From Silene noctiflora (taxonomy: Eukaryota > Streptophyta > Magnoliopsida > Caryophyllales > Caryophyllaceae): DNA of 50,760 bases. Positions 45,688 through 50,760 of the stretch are shown here, piece by piece. The first letter of the stretch is position 1, and each line of letters opens with the position of its first letter. The DNA lies in contig VHZZ01002481.1 in assembly GCA_009801015.1 (NCBI GenBank), forward strand, positions 37,201 to 87,960, in the 5' to 3' direction. The position numbers and the translations under genes are program-made. The notes beneath the pieces are model-generated. The model was not told the origin of the DNA, ran no database searches, and saw only the letters and a list, made by a program, of their open reading frames with translations.

Positions 45688-48628
45688 ATGAGCTCCTGCT
45701 TGAGCGGAGGTCGTCGAGCTGGCTATGGAATTGACCTTGATATCATTAAATCCTCTTCGAATTCCACTAGAACATATCATTCATCTTCACCTTCCTCTAC
45801 AATATCAGAATCAAGCGATTCCCCAGTCGCTACTTCCATTCGAAAGCAGCGAACTCCACGAAAACGCCCCAATCAGACATACACTGAGGCAGCTGCTCTG
45901 CTCTCAACAGCTTATCCTAACATATTCTCTTCTGATGAATTCTCTAAGCCTTGCAAATTCATGAAACCCCATGAGTATTCTTACTTTTGCTTTGAAGACT
46001 CCACAGATGAGTTGCTTATTCCTTTTCCCGTTGACAAACCGGCTTTCCATATTGATTCAAATGATACATATGATTATGGTTGCAAAATGATTTCCTCAGA
46101 TTTATGCGCTGGGTGTGAAGATTTTGATACTCGATCTATCCTTGATGAGGAAATAGAGGAAGGTGTTATAGACAGTATAATGGGTAATTTGGATGTGTGC
46201 CCGGAAGAGGCAACAAATACTTGCAATAATGGTAATGGTAATGTTAATGGTGTTGGTGTTGGTGTCCCTATTGATTTTTGCTATGGGTATCCCGTTGGAT
46301 TAGGATTAGGGTTAGGATTAATATTTAATGAGAGAGTTGATTATGGATTTGGAATGATGAGAGGCGAAACGAAGGCATTTAGACAAAATGATGAGGGTGA
46401 GTGGTGGAGGCTTCCTGCTGTGAATGTGGGGGAAATTTCGCCTCAACTAAACAAGCCTAAGTCACCTGTTAAGAAGAAGAAAAAGATGATGAAGCTGAAT
46501 ACAAAGCCTTTTTTGACACAAAGCAAAGAAAATTCAGCGGCAGCTCCCAAGCGAAGTTCTAATAAAGTCAAGGAAGAATTGACTCCAAATACCAAGTTAT
46601 CAAGCAAAGAAAACTCAGTGCCGCTGTCAGTAACACAACCCAATGCTGGGTTGTCTTTGAAACTTAACTACGAAGAGGTCTTGGATGCCTGGTCTGATAA
46701 GGGTTCGCTTTTCTCTGAGGACCTTTCAGGCTCTGAGTTTTCAGGGATGGATGCCTCGGTATGTTGCAAATTTTAAGTTTATTCCCAATTTTCACCTTCC
46801 ATTATTCTTGATGCATAGTTTAACGTAACTTTTGGGTGTTTACTCTGTTTACTCCTATTTAAAATGATGATAATTTCACAATCAGACCTCATATTTCTAG
46901 CTACAGAGCTCTACTGTTCATGTTTGTGTGGTTTGGAGGTACGGTTGGCCGAATCTCAAACTTGGGTTGCACAAATTAGAACAGATTCTTCACGAACTAG
47001 GTTACTAGATTTGTTTACTTGTGTATACTTTAACTATAAGGCAGGTACTGTTTTATGAATTTCAACATGTACTCCGAATCGAATTGAACACTAAGCCCTG
47101 TGACACCGCCGGTTGTGGTCATTTCCTTAGTCTAAGAGGAACAATATGCTGATTTCTGACAGGAGAACAAAAGGGTCTTATTTAATCAAATTTTAATGCC
47201 TGTTGTTTTGGAGCCTTTCTCAGAATCTTAGTACTACTTCAGTGTTATTAAAGCAAGTCAATGCACATTAATCTTATATTACGTGACATAAGAAGAGAGT
47301 TTTTGTTTACTCTTTATATAATTTCTGCTGGCCCCATAAGCTGAACTCTCAGGTGCTTTATTTTTGCTGACGATACTGCTTCTGTTGTTCCCCAAGTAGA
47401 TTATGCTTGAGTAGATGATGCATTAGTTTAATTTATAGTTACTTCCAACTTCTAATATAAAGCTTGTGAAATTCTGGATTGTTTATAATTCTTGTGAAAA
47501 ACGCTCTGTTGGTGTACACTGTTTGCCTTGTCTATGGTAGTATGGTCACATATTCAGTCTTGTGAGCTATCGTTGGAAGTAACTGAAATATTGAAATGAC
47601 AGGCACGGTTGGAGCAAATAGATCTGTTTAGTGATAATGGAGCCTTGAGGGAAGCAAGTGTTCAGCGGTACAAGGAAAAACGACAAACACGCCTCTTCTC
47701 GAAAAAAATAAGGTACCACGTCAGGAAGGTTAATGCTGATCAACGGCCCAGAATGAAGGTATACGAATGTTGCTACACGCCTCTATCTACCATGTTGATC
47801 ATTTATGCAAGTTTAATAATGATTTTTATGACAAACTGAAGTCGAAATTTGCGTTTGTTGCTTTGTGTTCTGTTTTTGTATCCTATCCTATGTGATTGGG
47901 ATACACTGGCATGAGCACATTACAGGCGTGAGGTAGACACGCATTGTGAGCTTAACTAGCTACTGAAGTTATAGCGTTAATTTCATTCATAGATAATGAG
48001 TCAGTATTTTGGCCCTAATAGATGATAACTCTATATAAATATTGCCTTGTAAGACCCCTAACATTTCCCCCAACTGCTATATAAATGTGAAAGCGATCAC
48101 TTTTTTTCCCTCTCGTCCTCAAAACCCTTACACTCAAACAATGGGCTAATTTATGGGAGCTATACCTCAAACTAGCACAACTCACAACCTTTTATCCTTG
48201 CTTTAGAGTTAAGACTGGCAGAAACTAACACTCATAGGCCGCCCGCCGCCCGCCGCCCACCGCCTGCCGCCCCTACATGCTTTTTCACATTTGCAGCCGG
48301 CGTCGTGTTCAATCATGTGAGAGAAATCAAGTTACAAATATCAAGTTTAAAACATATTGAGATGTAGAATAACTCTGCCGAGTTAAATATATTATCTTTT
48401 GAATCTCATTCCTCCCTTTTCCCTAGATGTCTATCTTGTATACAGTAATTGAGATACAGATCAATAAATCTTGGCTGTATAATATTGTGACAAACCTAAT
48501 AAATGTTGACATGCTGAATTTCGTTTCACAAGCTGCTTTATATCACAAAAATTTGACGTGTAATATGTTCAATGTTGCAGGGTCGATTTGTTAGAAGGCC
48601 AAAGTCAACTGTCAGTGAAGAAAGATAA
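45688..48628 (+). CDS. CIA2/CIL-like CCT-domain transcriptional regulator
   Basis: Three coding exons, 45688-46758, 47603-47758 and 48581-48628, encode 424 aa, close to Arabidopsis CIA2. The N-terminus MSSCLSGG, the serine-rich [15 protein letters not shown] at 32-46 and the block [19 protein letters not shown] through about 80 ([10 protein letters not shown]) are characteristic of CIA2 and CIL. A Gly/Val-rich, low-complexity stretch lies at about 185-211 and a lysine-rich NLS-like run ([12 protein letters not shown]) near 259-270. The CCT domain spans about 373-415 ([37 protein letters not shown], then GRFVRRP across the last intron). CIA2 is a nuclear activator of genes for chloroplast protein import and plastid ribosomal proteins; CIL is its partly redundant homolog. 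Both introns are phase 0 and GT-AG. CIA2 and CIL cannot be told apart by eye. Confidence 0.93.
48239..48275. repeat. GC-rich CCGCCCG minisatellite in the last intron of the CIA2-like gene
   Basis: CCGCCCG-type units repeat about five times (CCGCCCGCCGCCCGCCGCCC followed by slightly changed copies) inside otherwise AT-rich intron. Confidence 0.8.
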
Positions 48629-50034
48629 AACAATTTGGTGGTTTTAACTTTTAAGCGTTTATGTATTATAGGAAGTTATATTTTTATGCAAGAATTTTGC
48701 CAAAGATCCGACTGAAGAGTAGCTGGAAAACTGGAATACGTAATAGGGAAATTGATAAGTTTTAGTGAGATTATTCCCTTGATTTTTTTGTAGGTTAATC
48801 AATGATTTGAACTCTTGTAATTAGACCTGGCAAACGCGTACACGGAATTGGGTTGGGGTCGAGTCAGTTCGGACCATGTCAACTTGGGCTTGCAAGAGTT
48901 CAAGTTAAGTTAACCCAGGCTGGATCATTTCAGGTTTGATTCATTTCCGGGTCAACCATTATCAAGTTATTTATGTATAATAATTAGTTTGCAAGTTGCA
49001 ACAATAAACATTCGAGTCGGTTTATATTAGATTGAGTTATCTTGGGTTCGGGTTAAGCTTTGGTCTTGAGTTTGAGTGTCGGGTCGGATTATTCAAGTCG
49101 AGTCATCGGACTGAGCCAATTTTGCCAAGTTACCTTGTAATGAATTGACTCAAAAACTCTTATACCAGCCTATAAGTTGCCAAATGTTAATAATTTTTTA
49201 TATAAAACAAATACTCCGACTAAATGAGTAATGCCTAAGAAAAGGATCTAAATGGACTCTTTTTCCAGGTAAGGACCCGAACTATTGTAAGTGTACAGTC
49301 AAGGACTTCAACTAACGGCGTTAATAATTTTCTAGTCTACTTACTATAAAAGTGATAGCATTTAGAGAGCTTTTATTGGCTGCAGGTATTCAGGAGAGAG
49401 AGGGTCTACGTTATGCAAAAGGATTTAATTACTCTCTCTCCACATTTTAATTTAATTTCAATACTGCATGAATACATTCAGAAAAATACATTCAGAAAGA
49501 TTTATAAAGTATTTATATTTATATTATGTATGATATTTAAATATTGCTATATTTATATAACGGAAATTTTTATATTATATGAATTATGATCTATGATCTA
49601 TTATTTATTTATTTAATATTTATGATTTATTATACGATTTATGAACATATTATATAATCGAGACATTATATAATCGACATTACATTAAATGATTATGACC
49701 ATATTATATGACCACAATATTCCTTATGCTTCGCCGTGCCTAATGCCTTATGCTGCCTAATGTCTTACGTTTTTCCGTTCCTAATAATAATATTCGAATA
49801 CTCGGATTTTCACCGAAAACAAAATTTTCAGTCCCAAAAATTACATTACATATTACTTATCACAAAAGAAAATAAATTACAGTCCAAAAAATACATTACA
49901 ATTCAATTTACAATTACAATGAATTACAAATTACAAATGACGTATAAATTTGCTAAGAAAAACACAAATCTCTCAGGTGGGTGTACCAAATCATTCACAC
50001 TTCATCATCGAGATTAGATGAACTAGGTAACATT
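48629..50034. other. 3' flank of the CIA2-like gene and repeats
   Basis: The 3' UTR probably ends by about 48825. 48830-49140 is the dispersed GGGTCGAGTCAGTTCGG / AACCCAGGCTGG repeat related to 27600-27780. 49490-49720 is extremely AT-rich with many TTTATATTTATATTA-like phrases. No gene is visible. Confidence 0.5.
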
Positions 50035-50172
50035 AACTAAATACCGCCTAACCACAGTCGGTGGGGTGGCATAATAGTTAAGCTGTCAATAGTCATCATC
50101 GAGAAACTAAATACCGCCTAACCACGGTCAGTGGGGTGGCATAATAGTTAAGCTGCCAATAGTCATCATCAA
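50035..50172. repeat. 70-bp tandem duplication
   Basis: ATACCGCCTAACCACRGTCR, GTGGGGTGGCATAATAGTTA and AGCTGYCAATAGTCATCATC occur in the same order from 50041 and again from 50111, an exact offset of 70 bp with a few substitutions. Confidence 0.9.
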
Positions 50173-50275
50173 GAAAAAAAAACATACCTTTATACTTAAA
50201 AATACTTGAAACGGCGACAGACGCCATTGTTCCGTTATCGAAACTCCCTTAGCTTCCATAGCTGTCATCATACCT

Positions 50276-50760
50276 ATCTATATAATATAATAAAACAACA
50301 ACCAAAATATGTTTTTTTCCCTCCAACATCTCTATTTCATTAAACATAGTTTTTAGGATCTTTTAAAAATAGGCCCAGTAACTAAATAGCCCAATACATA
50401 TAATTTCTTTTATGTTGCTAACATGAGATTTTTTTTTCTTTTTTTTTGGTTATTGCTAGCATGAAATTTATACCACTATGATTTTGTTTTTGCTTTTACC
50501 AATTTCTTTATATTCTAAGGTTTTCATAATTTCATAATTGATTTTAAAATTTTGCTTTTTTTTTTTAAAATAATTTTCATATCTTATCTATATAATATAA
50601 TAAAACAATAACCAAAATATGTTTTTTTCCCTCCAACATCTCTATTTCATTAAACATAGTTTTTAGGATCCTTTAAAAATAGGGCCAGTAACTAAATAGC
50701 CCAATACATATAATTTCTTTTATGTTGCTAACATGAGATTTTTTTTCTTTTTTTTTTTTT
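50276..50760. repeat. Direct repeat, two copies 310 bp apart, running off the window
   Basis: ATCTATATAATATAATAAAA starts both copies (around 50277 and 50587). They stay nearly identical for at least 170 bp through CCCTCCAACATCTCTATTTC, GTTTTTAGGATC and TAGCCCAATACATATAATTT, ending in a T-rich run. The second copy is cut by the window edge. The start has a TCTATATAAT look found at some Helitron 5' ends, but no further proof is available here. Confidence 0.85.

Noticed and set aside
48239-48275. CCGCCCG repeats considered as a CRISPR-like array
   Set aside because: Units are only about 7 bp with no spacers and lie in a plant intron; it is a simple minisatellite.

Overview
The window is plant nuclear DNA. 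Coding exons are short and separated by GT-AG introns (plus one GC-AG intron). The non-coding DNA is AT-rich and full of MITEs, Mutator-like, hAT, SINE-like, LTR and Helitron-like remnants. All recognisable proteins are plant families: FDM/IDN2, alpha-expansin, SIAMESE-related CDK inhibitor and CIA2-type CCT protein. Recurrent motifs such as TACTCCGTAT and the TTGTGACGGATA MITE family suggest a eudicot, possibly of the Caryophyllales; this placement is inference from remembered repeat character.

Layout. 1-2200: retroelement-like sequence holding a bounded, internally deleted hAT element. 3015-18017, plus strand: a tandem cluster of three related genes. Gene 1 is a complete FACTOR OF DNA METHYLATION/IDN2-like protein (zf-XS, XS, coiled coil, XH; 638 aa). 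Gene 2 is a degenerate copy with coiled coil only and an in-frame stop. Gene 3 is an apparently intact copy with coiled coil and XH but no XS or zinc finger (452 aa). 18745-21310, minus strand: a complete three-exon alpha-expansin with a TATA box. 21.4-28.1 kb: repeat-rich DNA with Stowaway and Mutator-type MITEs, an LTR-like segment and a Helitron-like 3' end. 28189-30134, plus: a six-exon FtsJ/RrmJ-type 2'-O-ribose methyltransferase. 32821-33063, plus: an intronless SIAMESE-related CDK inhibitor with an E2F site and telo-box upstream. 34.8-45 kb: mostly repeats and Mutator-like elements, with one weakly supported spliced transcription unit. 45688-48628, plus: a three-exon CIA2/CIL-like CCT-domain regulator. 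48.6-50.76 kb: repeats, including two sets of direct repeats.

The genes do not form one pathway. The FDM-like cluster belongs to RNA-directed DNA methylation; the others are independent housekeeping, growth, cell-cycle and plastid-biogenesis genes. The most interesting signal is the cluster itself. Tandem duplication has produced paralogs that lost the RNA-binding half of the protein, one of which still keeps the XH interaction domain. I did not find a convincing wholly new system. Exon boundaries were placed by eye from splice consensus, reading-frame continuity and comparison among the paralogs.
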